The notes: a model not told the origin generated them from the letters alone. A stretch of DNA of 64,000 nt from Branchiostoma floridae (GCF_000003815.2 NC_049985.1:1081863-1145862), one strand, 5' to 3'; shown: positions 10,119 to 22,817, numbered from the stretch's first letter. Program-made: numbers and translations.

Positions 10119-11224
10119 GTATATCATTTATGACCTTAGACCCCCTTGTTCTGTTTTTCAAATGTCTTCAATATTGTTTTTCAACTGTTAAGATGGTTTC
10201 ATGCTCGAAAACAAACTAGAGTTCGAAGTGAAATGGTTATTGTTTCTTGCATTCGTAGTTCATTAATTATGCAATAAAAGGTATTATCATATAGCCAGGG
10301 GACGTGGGCCAGTCAGAAGACCCCATTTCATGCTGATTATGACGCCGTAACAGCCGTGCATCAAATTTTTGATTATCCCACGTGTGCATTAAAAAGTTTA
10401 AACTTTTGAAAGTTTGAACCAATCAGAAGTACAGACAAACAGGACCCTGGCCAATCAGAATGAGATATCCAGGAATCGTCCATCTTCCAAGATAGGGGAA
10501 TAAGTACATGCATGGCAGGGGGGATGGCTCCCTCTATTCAGATTCAGATTCAGCTTTATTCCTGGATGACTTGGCATGTATATACACATGAAATACGTCA
10601 TCAGTCACAGAATCAATTTTAAAACATTAATGCATTCCAACATGTAAGATTAGACAGTAATGGTTATTGTTTTTTGCATTCGTAGTTCATTAATTATGCA
10701 ATAAAAGGTATTGATTAACGTGACATGTGTCCATTGATCAATTTCCCTCACTCTGCGGTGAACATAACTAGTATATGGAAAATATATTATTGTCGTGTCA
10801 ATAAAGATTTCCTATGGAAAATACATGGCTGTGAAAACACAGAATTCCCCGTATCCATTGACCCCAAAATGTGAATGTGACGTCTGAACTCTACACCCTA
10901 ACCCCCCGAAGTCTGACCTTAGCCTCAGCGATCTGACGTTACTGGCAATGAAATGTCGAAATTTCGAATGGGATTTTCTAGATAGGAAAGGTATTCCTCT
11001 GCAAGCAAAAGCAATGATATGGGGTGCAAAGGGCAAAAAGACTAGGTATGTTTGTCTGACTGGGCTGCGATATTCTCAGTCTTGAACTGCCACGTCATTG
11101 TGGGTAATTCCACGGACAGGGGAATCCCTTGGCATTTTTGTAACTCCACCCCAACCCTAGCCTGTGTTTACACAATCTCTCGCTGTATGGGGTTACTGAC
11201 TTCTGATTCAGCTAAGACCTTCTC
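10119..11224. repeat. 5' flank of gene A, shared with 63237-63920
   Basis: Matches 63237-63920 almost throughout (blocks TTGACCCC, GAAGTCTGACCTTAGCCTCA, CTAAGACCTTCTCACGCTG) and part of the flank upstream of gene C (about 32500-33175). It differs by a 373-bp insert at 10286-10658 flanked by 54-bp direct repeats (10232-10285 and 10659-10712, one mismatch), present once at 63346-63399. The insert contains a SINE or LINE tail-like stretch (GATTCAGATTCAGCTTTATT). No gene is recognised. Confidence 0.6.
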
Positions 11225-11478
11225 ACGCTGCTGTATACATGCATACATACATACATACATACATGCATACATACATACATACATGCATACATACATGCAT
11301 ACATACATACATACATGCATACATACATACATACATACATGCATACATGCATACATACATACATACATACGTACATGCATACATAAATACATACATACAT
11401 GCATACATACATGCATACATACCTACATACCTACATACCGTGCATGCATACATAAATACATACATATATACATACATG
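11225..11478. repeat. (CATA)n / (TACA)n microsatellite
   Basis: About 250 bp of ATACATACATAC-type tetranucleotide repeat with ATGC interruptions. The long open frames on both strands here are artefacts of the 4-nt period. It stops at the sequence gap. Confidence 0.95.
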
Positions 11479-11578
11479 NNNNNNNNNNNNNNNNNNNNNN
11501 NNNNNNNNNNNNNNNNNNNNNNNNNNNNNNNNNNNNNNNNNNNNNNNNNNNNNNNNNNNNNNNNNNNNNNNNNNNNNN
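11479..11578. other. Assembly gap (100 N)
   Basis: Exactly 100 undetermined bases, the usual placeholder for a gap of unknown size. It lies inside the microsatellite and about 180 bp before the start codon of gene A, so part of that promoter region is missing. Confidence 0.98.
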
Positions 11579-11625
11579 TCAGTGAAGCTTTGGTCTATTG
11601 ACGCCGTGACATTTGAACTAACTGA

Positions 11626-11634
11626 TGACGTAAT
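11626..11634 (+). promoter_or_regulatory. CRE/ATF-like site upstream of gene A
   Basis: TGACGTAAT lies 133 bp before the ATG. The same site is at 34039-34047, 132 bp before gene C. Genes D and E have TGATGTAAT at the matching place, which fits the C/EBP-ATF composite consensus TGATGNAAN, and B has TAATGTAAT. Conservation across all five copies may reflect function or only common descent. Confidence 0.35.
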
Positions 11635-11758
11635 GTTGCCATGGGCAGTGTGCGGCATCTGTCTTTGTTCATGTCAGGCACATAAAGCGAACACGGAAAC
11701 CTACAAATACCCGTGAAGGTAAGGAGTTTTACAGACGTTCTGTCAGCAGACGTTCGAC

Positions 11759-14700
11759 ATGTTGAGGGTCTGTGAGAAACTCTGTGAGGCGGACGCGAAG
11801 GGCAGGAGGTACGGACTAGCCCGTGCGGAGACAGGCTACCTCCGTGCCCTGGTGGACGCTATGGCTGACATGGACAGGCTGGCGGAAGTGGAGCTGCTCA
11901 AAAGTCTGGGCGACGTGAACTTGGAGAAGGGAAGACTCGGGGAGGACGTAGGGAAGTTCAACATGGCCTTGGCGCTTTACGTGGCTGCTGTGGTCCGGTG
12001 TCACCATCGGGATCAGGGAGAAGGTATAGAACACCGATACGAATACGCGGAGAGGCTTTTACAAGGGGTGGCGTCAAAGGAGTCACAGGGTAAGGAACAG
12101 TCAACTGTAGACAAGGAGACGACTACACCTGCAAAGATGGCGGGAATCTTTCAAGATCTGGACAAGAGACGGGCTGCCGGTGCTAACACAGACTCTGTGC
12201 TGGTTGGATACGCACAGTTAATGGTAGAGGGAATAGTGAACGACAACAGCATGTTAGAATCGGAAGCGATCAAGAGTATCGGTGACGTGTACCTGAAAAG
12301 AGGAACGGAAACTGGAGACACAAAAGACTTGACCAGAGCTACTGCTCTGTACAACAAGGCACTGGCACGGTGTCACAACGTTCAGGGAGCAGTTGTACTT
12401 GTCCACCGCTTACTGTACACCGCAAAAATCAGGCAAGCCATCAAGGTGAGTAAAATATGCGGAAATTTGACAACAAAAGAGAAAATCACGAAACTGGAGT
12501 GTTTTCGCGGGTCAATAAAGTTTAGCACTAGAACGATAGTAGCTTCTACATTGTCATTGGTTGTCAATGAATTTCCACAATGGTTGGGGTTTGGTCATAG
12601 GTAGGCAAAGATCGTGCATGTCCTGAAGACAATAATAAGTGCCCTATTGAGTCCACGGAAGCCCAAATCAACAACCAGTCATATTTACAACATCAGCTCT
12701 AGCGTTTGCCTTCTTCAAGTCACGCCAGGTACTTTGCATTTTACCGTTCGTCAAAACTAAGTTGTGAGTTGAAGTACACGATTGCTCACTTTAGTTTATA
12801 ATCATTTATTACTTCATTATTTTTGTTCTCGAAGAGACCAAGTCATAGGCAACAGCAAGACATGGGCCGACGGAAGGACCACTTCTCTATGTCGTTATCA
12901 GCCGCGCCCCCAAGGGACAACATTAGTGGCGGAATGCGCCGTCTACACAGGTAGGTACAGGGAAGGCTTGGTCTTTAAGATTGATTTTGACTATCGTCTA
13001 AAGTACATGTTTATTGTGGAATAAAAACATTTTGTTATTCCTCTCCAGTGTCCCTGAACCACAGAAAGATGAGAACACGACACCAGTTGACGATGACAAG
13101 TTAGTGTTACATATCTCTTTGTTTAGTGATCCACAAGTGTTGGGAATGAAAATGACTCATGAATGTTGACACTCTGCATCTTAATTTGTTTATAAACTGT
13201 AGCAATCGAACCTAGCCTGCATGCTCTGCGTAACAGAATGCAAATATTCTCAGCCAACTCGAGAAGCTGGAATGGAACTTTATATGATATTTATAGATAT
13301 CATAAAACGAAGCCTTATAGATCTCCTGGCGACTTCTTGCTGCACTGCAGTAGACCTTCCGGTTTTCATACCTCATGCCCTAGAAATGACCATTTATGGT
13401 AGATACTACTTGGGGTCATGAAAAATTGGTATATCTTTGGGCGCCCTAGCAGCTATTATGGGACCGCATGGGTTTTCAGGCTTTGAAAGAGAATAACTGC
13501 ACCAAACTGTAATTTCCAACACCAAAATTGGATTCACCCAAATTTTCGACTGATGCTGTGCAGTCGAAAATTTGGGTGAGTCCAATTTTGGTGTTGGAAA
13601 TTACAGTTCAACTATTTTAAGAATGACTTCTACCAACAGAGATAAACTTTCAAGTTATAACTTAAGAAGGAGTTGACGGATCGTCATGATTTTTCGTAGG
13701 TTCATAATGATTGACATAACTGTATTCGAGTTGGTTGTAAATATTATTACCTAATTTGCATAATTAAACGGGAAATTCTATACATCCATTGTGTTCCAAC
13801 ATAGCACATTCAAACATGTGGCAGATGTGAATGACAAAGAGAGGAAAATAGATATCAAATATGCTAATATATAGTAATTTGCATAATACATAAAGTACTC
13901 AAATAAAAAAGAATGACTCGGATTTCATACTATTTTGCTAATCAATATTAGCGACGTTTTAAATTCTAGAATGGAATGTCTTGCATGCATTTGAATGATT
14001 CATTTCAGATTTTTTAAATTACATTTTATATTCATGGTTATGAAAACTTCGCTGTCAGCTTAGATGCGCTGTACTGGAAACCAGTTTTGTAATGATTTTA
14101 TCTTATGACATCTTTTTTCCGTACAGTGAATACGAAGAACATCTCCATGCTGGCTGCAGGGCCCTGCAGACTGGAGACCTGGACACAGCAGAACAAAGCT
14201 TTGCAGCTGCGCTCAAGGAGGTTCATGTCAAGGGTGAGTCTAAGAATGGAAGTTCGTCAAATGATAATACTTATAATAATACTTATAAAAGGCCCAAGAT
14301 TCTTGATCAATGCCGGCACTTAGAGTAGAGCTACGTCCACTGCAATGGCACCATATGCATCAACACCATATGTTATCGTCATAAAGGCGTTTCAAACAGA
14401 ACAACAGTCTGGAGACCTCATACCGCCATGAAATATTGTTAGCCTTTGTAGACGTATTGTTTCATCATTAATAATGTAGATAAGAATGCCATTAGCATGA
14501 TCTATTTCATTTACGGTGGTCTTCTTAAACCAAAAATACATTTACTGTATGTGTAGAATCTACATCTACATATTCTATGCATTGTGGTAGACACTAAAGC
14601 TACCTGTCACAAAAATATGAAGACGATAGCATACCTAGGACAACAGATACAAAAGCCGGAAGTTCTGCTGCAGCACCAAGGTGCCAAAAATCAAACCTGA

Positions 14701-17700
14701 CCTTCGTCTTCCCCACCCCTATCCTCATGCCAATATCATTAAAATCCATCCAAAGGTTCTTAAGTCATGCCGACCACAAATATCCGGGAACACAAACACA
14801 TAGATTCACATAGACAGACAGACACACACACCCAGAAAAAAACAAAAATAATACCTCCACTTTTGACGGGGTAAAAATCTTAATACGACAAATAGAAGCA
14901 CTAATATCTAAGACTTCTGTACGTTATAGCATCAGAGTTAATCAATTAACTTACAATAGTGCGCAAATGAAAATATAGAATTATTAAGGTATTCCAAACT
15001 TTCGTAGTTAATTCATAATTGCGCTTGATTCACAGGTCAACACAAGAAGGAGGCAGAGCCCCTGTACAAGTTGGGCGGTGTCTATCTGAAGAGAGGAATC
15101 CAGTCAAAGGACGGAGGCGACTTCACCAAGGCTGCAGCACTCTGTAATGCAGCACTGGTAAGATCAGGGAGAGAAGATATAGAAGAAGCAATCCAGGAAA
15201 TAACTCAAACTTTTGTTAAAGAAGTCCTAAAGATAGAACAGGAGGTAGACAATGGTGATACAGAGAAACACAAAATGATGCTGAAGGCTGATAGGGACTA
15301 CGTAGAAAAGGAGATAAAAAGAATTGAACAAGAGGTAGACCCTTATAGTCTTGATGAAGAGGACCCAAAGATAACAGAAGTGGAGATGAAGAGAGCGGAA
15401 GCAATCAAAGCATTGTTTCAGACACTTGCTGATCAGCGTAAAACGTTCATATCTGGACTTGTAGATGAATGCATGGAGGTAATGGGTCCCCCTCCCTGTA
15501 AGTACGCCATGATGGGTTTGGGTTCACAAGCCACAGGATTGGTAACTCCATTCTCTGATATGGAATTTGCCATTTTGGTAGAGCAGGAAACCGAGCATGA
15601 TGATACATGGGTCGTTCAGTGTAATATAACCAGTTGCTACCGCGCCGCATGCCTGCGAAGCTGGTGTGTTACGCCGAATGGCGCTAATACCGGCTATATG
15701 AATACAGATACAGATAATGTTAGCTATTTCCGCAACCTCACTCATTATCTGCACCTCAAAGTGATAAATCTGGGAGAAACCATTCTCCCGGCGATGGGGA
15801 TTAAGTCTCTTAATGATTTCTACTCAGACGACCCACTGGACAACTGGTTTTATGACTCAGTAACACCGCGCGGTTTTGCGTTCGATGGAGCCATGCCACA
15901 TGCATGCAAGACTCCACTAGGCAGGGGTAGAAACAGCACAGGAACAAGTGAACTCATCCGCACACCAAGCAATATGACCAACATTCTGAAAGAAGACCTC
16001 ACACTTCATTTAAAGAAAGGCTATCATCTTGCTAGTATACTGGGAAACGTTTCTATTATTACTGGGCATCAGGGCTTGGTGGATGAGTACAGGTCGTTAT
16101 GGAATCAGCAACTGGAAGAAAGTAATGGGAGAGTTCAGTTTGTAATGTCAAAAACTAACCTTAGTGAGAATGAACTCGTGTTTCAAACTGAGTTCCTCAC
16201 GGGCAGTTTGCTAAATGTGAAAAAAGAAATCTATCGGTTTTCAAGCCTTGCAGTGTCTGTTTTGGCGCTATTTCATACCATACAACCGACCACTATCTGG
16301 GAGACTATTCAGAACCTAAGAGACAGTGGATTCGTCAGTGGTGAGAACGCACATCACTTGATGGTGCTGGTCAGTATCTCAGCAGAACTGAGGCTGCGGA
16401 CATACATGAACAATCGTGGACAGGTAGAGAACATGTCAGCCTTGTCGTCAATATCAAACAATACGGACATTGAAAAGAAATTGCAGAAAGTGTTTTACAT
16501 TTCCAATACAAAACAACTAATGAGATACTATTACACAGAAAGGCCATTGAAACACTTTATTTTATCGCTCACTGACCATCAGCCATTAAAAGAATCAATA
16601 TTTTTTGACAATTCCTCAGAGCTGAAAGCAGCGATATATAAAAGTCTGTGCGATTTTGAAAAATGTAAGACAAACTCAGAGCAAGCGCTACACAATTGTG
16701 TATCGAAATATGGTGAAAACACTGCACATAGTGAGGTTGCCGACTTACTTTCCGACATGGGTACCGCCTGGAGAAAACTCGGGGATTACAGAAAAGCAGT
16801 CAGCTATCATGAACAGGCACTACAGATGAGGCGGAGTATCTATGGTGAGGACACTGCACACCCTGACATCGCCAGCTCACTTAACAACTTGGGTAACACC
16901 TGGGACGACCTTGGTGATCTCAAAAAGGCGGTCAGCTATTATGAGCAGTCACTACAGATGAACCGGAGTATCTATGGTAAGGACACTGAACATCCTGACA
17001 TCGCCGGCTCACTTAACAACTTAGGTACCGCCTGTAGGAAACTTGGTGATCACAAAAAGGCGGTCAGCTATTATGAGCAGTCACTACAGATGAACCGGAG
17101 TATCTATGGTGAGGACACTGAACATCCTGACATCGCCGGCTCACTTAACAACTTGGGTAACACCTGGGGCGACCTTGGTGATCTCAAAAAGGCGGTCAGC
17201 TATTATGAGCAGGCACTACAGATGAAGCGGAGTATCTATGGTGAGGACACTGCACACCCTGACATCGCCAACTCACTTAACAACTTGGGTAACACCTGGG
17301 GCGACCTTGGTGATCTCAAAACGGCGGTCAGCTATTATGAGCAGTCACTACAGATGAACCGGAGTATCTATGGTGAGGACACTGAACACCCTGACATCGC
17401 CGCCTCACTTAACAATATGGGTAACGCATGGGGCGACCTTGGTGATCACAGAAAGGCGGTCAGCTACTATGAACAGTCACTACAGATGAAGTGGGTAATG
17501 TATGGTGAGGACAGTGCACATCCTGATATCGCCAGCTCACTTAACAACTTTGGTACTGCTTGTGGAAACCTTGGTGATCATAGAAAGGCAATCAGCTATT
17601 ATGAACTGTCACTACAGATGTACCGAAGTATCTATGGCGAGGACACTGCACATCCTGACATCGCCGCCTCACTTAACAACTTGGGTGAAGCCTGGAGAAA

Positions 17701-18970
17701 CCTTGGGGATCCCACAAAGGCGGTTAGCTATTATGAGCAGTCACTACAGATGAAGCGGAGTATCCATGGTAAGGACACTGAACATCCTGACATCGCCAGC
17801 TCGCTTAGTAACTTGGGTAACACCTGGGGCGACCTTGGTGATCTCAAAAAGGCGGTCAGCTATTATGAGCAGGCACTACAGATGAACCGCAGTATCTATG
17901 GTGAGGACACTGCACATCCTGACATCGCCAGCTCACTTTATAACTTGGGTGCCGCCTATAGCGACCTCGGGGATTACAGAAAGGCGGTCAGCTATCATGA
18001 ACAGGCACTACAGATGAGGCGGAGTGTCTATGGTGAGAACACTGAACATCCTGATATCGCCAGCTCACTTAACAACTTGGGTGCCGCCTGCGGAAACCTT
18101 GGTGATTACAAAAAGGCGGTTAGCTATTATGTACAGTCACTACAGATGAAGTGGAGTATCTATGGTGAGGACACTGAACATCCTGACATCGCAAAATCAC
18201 TTAACAACTTGGGTACCGCCTGTAGGAAACTTGGTGATCACAAAAAGGCGGTGAGCTATCATGAGCAGGCACTACAGATGAACCGGAGTATCTACGGTGA
18301 AGACACTGAACATACTGACATCGCCGGCTCACTTAACAACTTGGGTACCACCTGTAGGAAACTTGGTTATCACAGAAAGGCGGTCAGCTATTATGAACAG
18401 TCACTGCAGATGAACCGGAGTATCTATGGTGAGGACACTGAACATACTGACATCGCCAGCTCACTTAACAACTTGGGTAACTCCTGGGGCGATCTTGGTG
18501 ATCATAGAAAGGCGGTCAGCTATCATGTACAGTCACTACAGATGAAGCGGAGTATCTATGGTAAGGACGCAGCACATCCTGACATCGCAAAATCACTTAA
18601 TAACTTGGGTGCCGCCTGTAGCGACCTCGGGGATTACAGAAAGGCGGTCGGCTATTATGAACAGTCACTGCAGATGAACCGGAGTATCTATGGTGAGAAC
18701 ACTGAACATCCTGATATCGCCAGCTCACTTTACAACTTGGGTAACGCCTGCGGAAACCTTGGTGACTACCGAAAGGCGATTAGCTATTATGAACAGTCAC
18801 TACAGATGATGCGGGTAATCTATGGCGAGAACACTGCACATCCTGACATTGTACAGACGCTGAACGATTTGAGTGTTGCATGGAGAGAGCTTGGCGATTA
18901 CGTAAAGGGCTTTAACTATTTTCTATTGAGCAAACAAATGGAACAGAATATCATAACTTCAGATAAGTAA
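11759..18970 (+). CDS. Gene A: NTase-like and TPR-repeat protein, 1631 aa
   Basis: Exons 11759-12445, 12835-12950, 13049-13099, 14127-14233 and 15036-18970 join in frame (intron phases 0, 2, 2, 1) to 4896 nt. Exon 1 encodes a helical region with two TPR-like motifs ([26 protein letters not shown]), exon 4 another ([19 protein letters not shown]), and exon 5 begins with a fourth ([11 protein letters not shown]), then a charged helical linker. Residues ~465-700 resemble a DUF294 / PII-uridylyltransferase-type nucleotidyltransferase: [18 protein letters not shown] gives GS (483-484), ten residues, then D495 and E497; FAFDGAMP (D604) may supply a third carboxylate. From 16727 there are 17 TPRs. 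No signal peptide or membrane segment is seen. A 39-residue in-frame insert (15599-15715) is unique to this copy. Substrate and role are unknown. The exon 2 acceptor is the least certain boundary. Confidence 0.8.
13505..13608. repeat. Near-perfect 48-bp hairpin in gene A intron 3
   Basis: The left arm 13505-13552 is the reverse complement of the right arm 13561-13608 with one mismatch, around the 8-nt loop ATGCTGTG. It sits in intron 3 of gene A and is not seen in intron 3 of the other copies. It may be a short inverted-repeat transposon or a source of hairpin RNA. Confidence 0.8.
15599..15715 (+). other. 39-codon insertion in the NTase-like domain of gene A
   Basis: Between TEH and NVSYF, which adjoin directly in gene B and as TENNVSYF in C, D and E, gene A has 117 extra bases that keep the frame and contain no stop. 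The insert is rich in Cys and falls 12 residues after the catalytic-looking DxE. It lacks a usable GT...AG intron that would restore the family sequence: the plausible GTCGTT...CAG pair leaves 20 nt and breaks the frame. The source was not identified; its ends carry weakly inverted ATAACC/GGCTAT motifs. Confidence 0.8.
16727..18967 (+). repeat. 17 tandem TPR units (132 nt each) in gene A
   Basis: The period is exactly 132 nt (44 residues); the span is 17 units, the last one residue short. Consensus start [12 protein letters not shown], then a variable five-residue block, LGD, a variable pair, [12 protein letters not shown] and SIYGEDTE. This is the kinesin-light-chain / nephrocystin-3 style TPR (usually 42 residues) with two extra residues. 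The last unit is divergent and caps the array (ends in NIITSDK). Confidence 0.95.
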
Positions 18971-19226
18971 CCAGCAGCAAACCTTGCCTTCTAAATGACC
19001 TCGCTTATTTTGCAAAGACGTAAGATGATAGGCCTGGACAATTTATTGCCGTCACGATAGATTGTGAAATGAAAGTCATCAGTTTTATTTTACTGTATTT
19101 TGGCTGCTATACGGGATGACATTGTGACTGACATTGTTTGATCCGTACTGCTGTCAGATTTCGCGATAATCAATTCCTTGTGTTCTTGTTGAATACGTCT
19201 GTTATTCTTGACGACGAAAACATCTA

Positions 19227-19712
19227 CGAGGGGTGATCAATATGTTTGTGTCCTCATCCAAATAAGCTGCACAGCTCAAACTTTTGGGCATATATGTAAA
19301 GAATAAAATTATTTCATGAATGTCTACCAAAATGTAAATCATTGTCAAGGGACGTTAGGTGGCAGAGAAGGAAAATATATGGACAATTGAGCTTCGACCT
19401 GAGGTGTGTGGTTCAATTCTACTGAAAGTGAGACATCCACTTCTTTCTATTTGAAATACGAAGTAAATCCTCATCAAACTTTTTGACAATGTTTTCTTAG
19501 ATTTCATTGCATGAGGAACACGATCCACACAGCTCTGATCACAGTTCACCTTTACTGTTCTCGCCACTTACCTACTGATTTTCACAAGAACGTCAACTGG
19601 AAATTCCAGAACGATTTTGGTGGACATTGTTGAAAGACTTTATACTATATGACGATGCCCAGAATTTTGAATGGTAGACCGGGTATGCCGAGAACTTATC
19701 AATCACACCTCA
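19227..19712. mobile_element. Mariner-like non-autonomous element in the 3' flank of A
   Basis: The ends CGAGGGGTGATCAAT and (reverse complement) TGAGGTGTGATTGATAAG are inverted repeats like mariner termini, and each is bordered by TA (19225-19226 and 19713-19714), the mariner target. The interior has no intact transposase. The same insertion is at the same relative place after D and E, so it predates those duplications. Confidence 0.65.
19302..19307 (+). terminator. Candidate poly(A) signal of gene A
   Basis: AATAAA about 330 bp after the stop codon. It is kept after gene E (59613-59618) but reads AATGGA after gene D. It lies inside the mariner-like element, so its use is uncertain. Confidence 0.35.
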
Positions 19713-22680
19713 TAGTTAAGATGTCAGAACGTAAGCCGTAAAGATTCCCATTCTGCTTCCTGTATCAGACTCGTACGTTTAGGAAGGGTAGTCATCCAGG
19801 TTAACAATGTTCAGTTAAAGTCCAGTTTTGGGATTGAATTGTAGTTGAGAATCAGACCCTTGTTACCGCCGTAAAGAAGTGTTATGTTTGTGTATGTGTT
19901 TTTTTCAGTATATTGCGTGTTTTCACCCGCTTTTATATATATTTATGGGTGGAATTTGATAAATTAGGGCTGGCGGGTAAGTCTTGCAAATATCAAGATT
20001 AATGATTTAGGTTGGATCTTAGTCAATAAAGTTTAATGTTAAGTGCTTTTAGGCGGGGCAACACTCTGTAATAAGATACGACTTCTATACACGGAAAACC
20101 CACAAATGAGTACTGAGAGAAATTTCAAATATCATGTGATTCTTATGTACATGGCAGAAGGTAACTGGGTTGATGTCTAGGAGAATAAAAAAACATGTTG
20201 AATGTCACTTAACCGCCTGAGGGAGTTGGCCAGACTATACATGATTAACCTACATCATCCAGACAATAAGCATCATCGTACGGTGTATATATCTGTATTG
20301 TGTGGATCATTGAGCTTTGGCTATTTAAATCATACAATAGAATAACAGAACCGTATTGAACATAGAAAGTTGCTACAAGTACATTGTATGTCAAACCTAG
20401 TTCAGTGTTATAGTTAAGCGGTAAGTAAAGTAACATATCCAAAGTACTGTATATATGTAGAGATAATTAAGAAGCCATATCGAGTAATATGATATCATAT
20501 TTGTTATAATAATTAATGACTTTTATCTCCATGTTGTCCAGAGTCAGGGTTCTATATGTACAGCTATGTTGCAAAATACAGAAGGAAGATTTTTGATTAA
20601 CGTGTTTTGCTTTGTGTATATGTTCTGATATTTGGTCTTCAAATGTGACCGTAATTATAAAACCACACTGATACGATTTTATGGATGGCATCTTCTGGGT
20701 ACCCCCAAACTGATGGGAGCATACGCAAAAAAGAAAGATAATAAATGATATATCCATGTGACATCCATGATTCATGTGACAGTAATCAACCACAAAAGGG
20801 CTGAATGATATGCAATACATTGCCGTTTCGGCAGCCGATTCCAGCAGCCGATTCCAGCAGCCGATTCGGCCTATAGTAAAGCTAGCATCCGATTCGAACA
20901 CATCACTATTTATCATTATTTTCTTTTTATCCCATTTATCAGATTTTCCCAGTAAAAGTGACCTAAATGAATAGAACAACGCTTCCTTGAAGACGTTAGT
21001 GAAAAATTGCCTTTTATTATGGGCGATGCATATAAGTTGTCCTGTTCTAGAAGATGACGAAACAAAAGTGGGCGTATCATGTGATTCCCCTGTGCCCTAG
21101 ATTTTGTTGCGTTTTGCATGAAAGTACCTCAAATCATTTTGAAAGGAAAATTGTTATCCATTGGAAGAAAAACGGACAAAATTCTGTCGTATTTGTTCAA
21201 CCCTCTCCTGTGTAAAAAAAGTAGGATTGAAATCTGGATGTGATGTCCCGTCAATATGTGAGTGGAACTAAGCTTAGACCAGACGTCACATGGAACATTC
21301 GTAGTTTTGCAGGCTGCTATATGATTGCGTGGGAGTCAAATGTTGAAAGTGCCCAACACCGCCTATCGAAACGTATTTTCAAAGAAATGTCTGACACTCC
21401 GGCCTCGTAAAAATATACAAAATATTAGGCGTGAACATTTCCCACCGACGGCCGGCTGTACTCCGTCGGCCAACTTATGATACTCTCTCATCCCACCGTA
21501 GGATCTGCTTGGAGATTACCAGTAATATCCAGTCGTGTTATAGCCCCCGAATCTCTTCTCTACTACTCTGTTTATTTATATGAAAAGCAACCCTCCATGC
21601 TACACATACAGTAACCATGGTGACAGACGCCCGGCCACCTTATTTGTTTGGAGAAGGTGAAAAAACTGAACAAAGAACTGAACAAAAGCAATGTCCCCTA
21701 CCCCCCCCCCCCCCCCCCGTGATGGTAACCATAATCTACGGATGTTAACACCACTGTACGCTGATTGCATTTTTATTGTCTACCGTGCAGGCATACCGAC
21801 TATACAGGGGATTGAATTCTTCGACATATGAAATTCCTCAGGAATTAATCGGCTGAAACAACAGACGCCGGTATGTCCGATATACGAGTTTGTGCTAACG
21901 TTACACTGTCAGGAATGTGAGACAAACACTGAATCATGAAAGTAGAGAATATTGGTACCCTCAGACCTACCACAGCTCATGGGCAGATGATTAAGGACGA
22001 CCAGTGGGCTCCGTGGATCGGTCTAATTGTAGAAATTGGACGAATAGAGTCAATAGTACGCTAGGGCAGTCGGCCGGCCAGAAGAATCATTCGTGGTGAC
22101 AAGGCGGCAAAAGAGACGACTAAGCGAAATGCCACTTCGTACCTGTCGCTGTAAAAAAAACATATATAGCTAAATATACCTTACCACATACTTCTCTTGA
22201 ACGAACCCCCATATACCCTGAATTCTTGAGTTCTTCCTCTCTCTCTTCTCCCTCGTCATCTCTCTCATTCTCTCCCTCCCGCCCTCCTTTTCGTCTGTCA
22301 GAAGGAACATGCGATTTTATCACCCAGTGCATTACGGCATGGACACGCCATTCAGACCATAACGGCTTCAACCTGATATAAGTGATTAGGTTCGTGCGTG
22401 TCACATAGTCATAGTGATTCGTGCGTATCACATAAGATTCGTACGAACTTCATAAGATTCGTGCAAATGCTTAGGCACACCTGACCCCCCATTGCCGGTC
22501 CTACCTACCTACCCTCTCTCTTCTCTCTCTCTCTCTTCTTTCTCGCTCTCCCTCCCTCTCTCTACGTCTCTCGGAAGGAATATCGCCCAGTGCATTAGAG
22601 ATGTACACGACACTCAGCCTTCAAAAGGCTTCGACCTGACAACACTCCTCACATTTTAATACCGCATTCAATCGTTTGCG
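19713..22680. other. Intergenic flank between A and B
   Basis: No gene is supportable. 19713-21240 is unit flank shared with 50650-52120 and in part 60040-60900. Other contents: three copies of CAGCCGATTC near 20829-20868, a run of about 19 C near 21701-21719, and CT-rich low-complexity tracts at about 22215-22290 and 22510-22575. The short antisense frames in these tracts are low-complexity artefacts. Confidence 0.5.
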
Positions 22681-22817
22681 TCTGTGAATGAATAAATAAT
22701 TTTCAATATAGCCACGCATTCAGAACATTCAGTTCTACATCGGACTCGTGGACACTCGTATCGCTACCTTTGAGTGCTGTGGCCAGACGAAGACATCTCT
22801 TAAACCAGACCTAGCTA

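Noticed and set aside
11168-11658. Long open frames on both strands rich in MHTYIH or VCMYVCM
   Set aside because: They are translations of the CATA/TACA microsatellite, whose 4-nt period leaves frames open, and some run through the N gap.
12446-12604. Continuation of gene A exon 1 to the stop at 12602-12604
   Set aside because: A donor (AAG/GTGAGT) at 12445/12446 is conserved in position and phase in the other copies, and the following residues are not conserved.
17502-17753. Second-frame ORFs inside the TPR arrays (also near 49307, 58448 and 49271 antisense)
   Set aside because: They are frame shadows of the 132-nt repeat; 132 is divisible by three, so one open off-frame stays open over several units.
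16727-18967. CRISPR or satellite array
   Set aside because: The 132-nt periodic units are coding, keep one frame and encode a known TPR pattern; there are no spacers.
22120-22431. 103-codon antisense frame
   Set aside because: Its Arg/Glu-rich middle is the complement of a CT-rich low-complexity tract.
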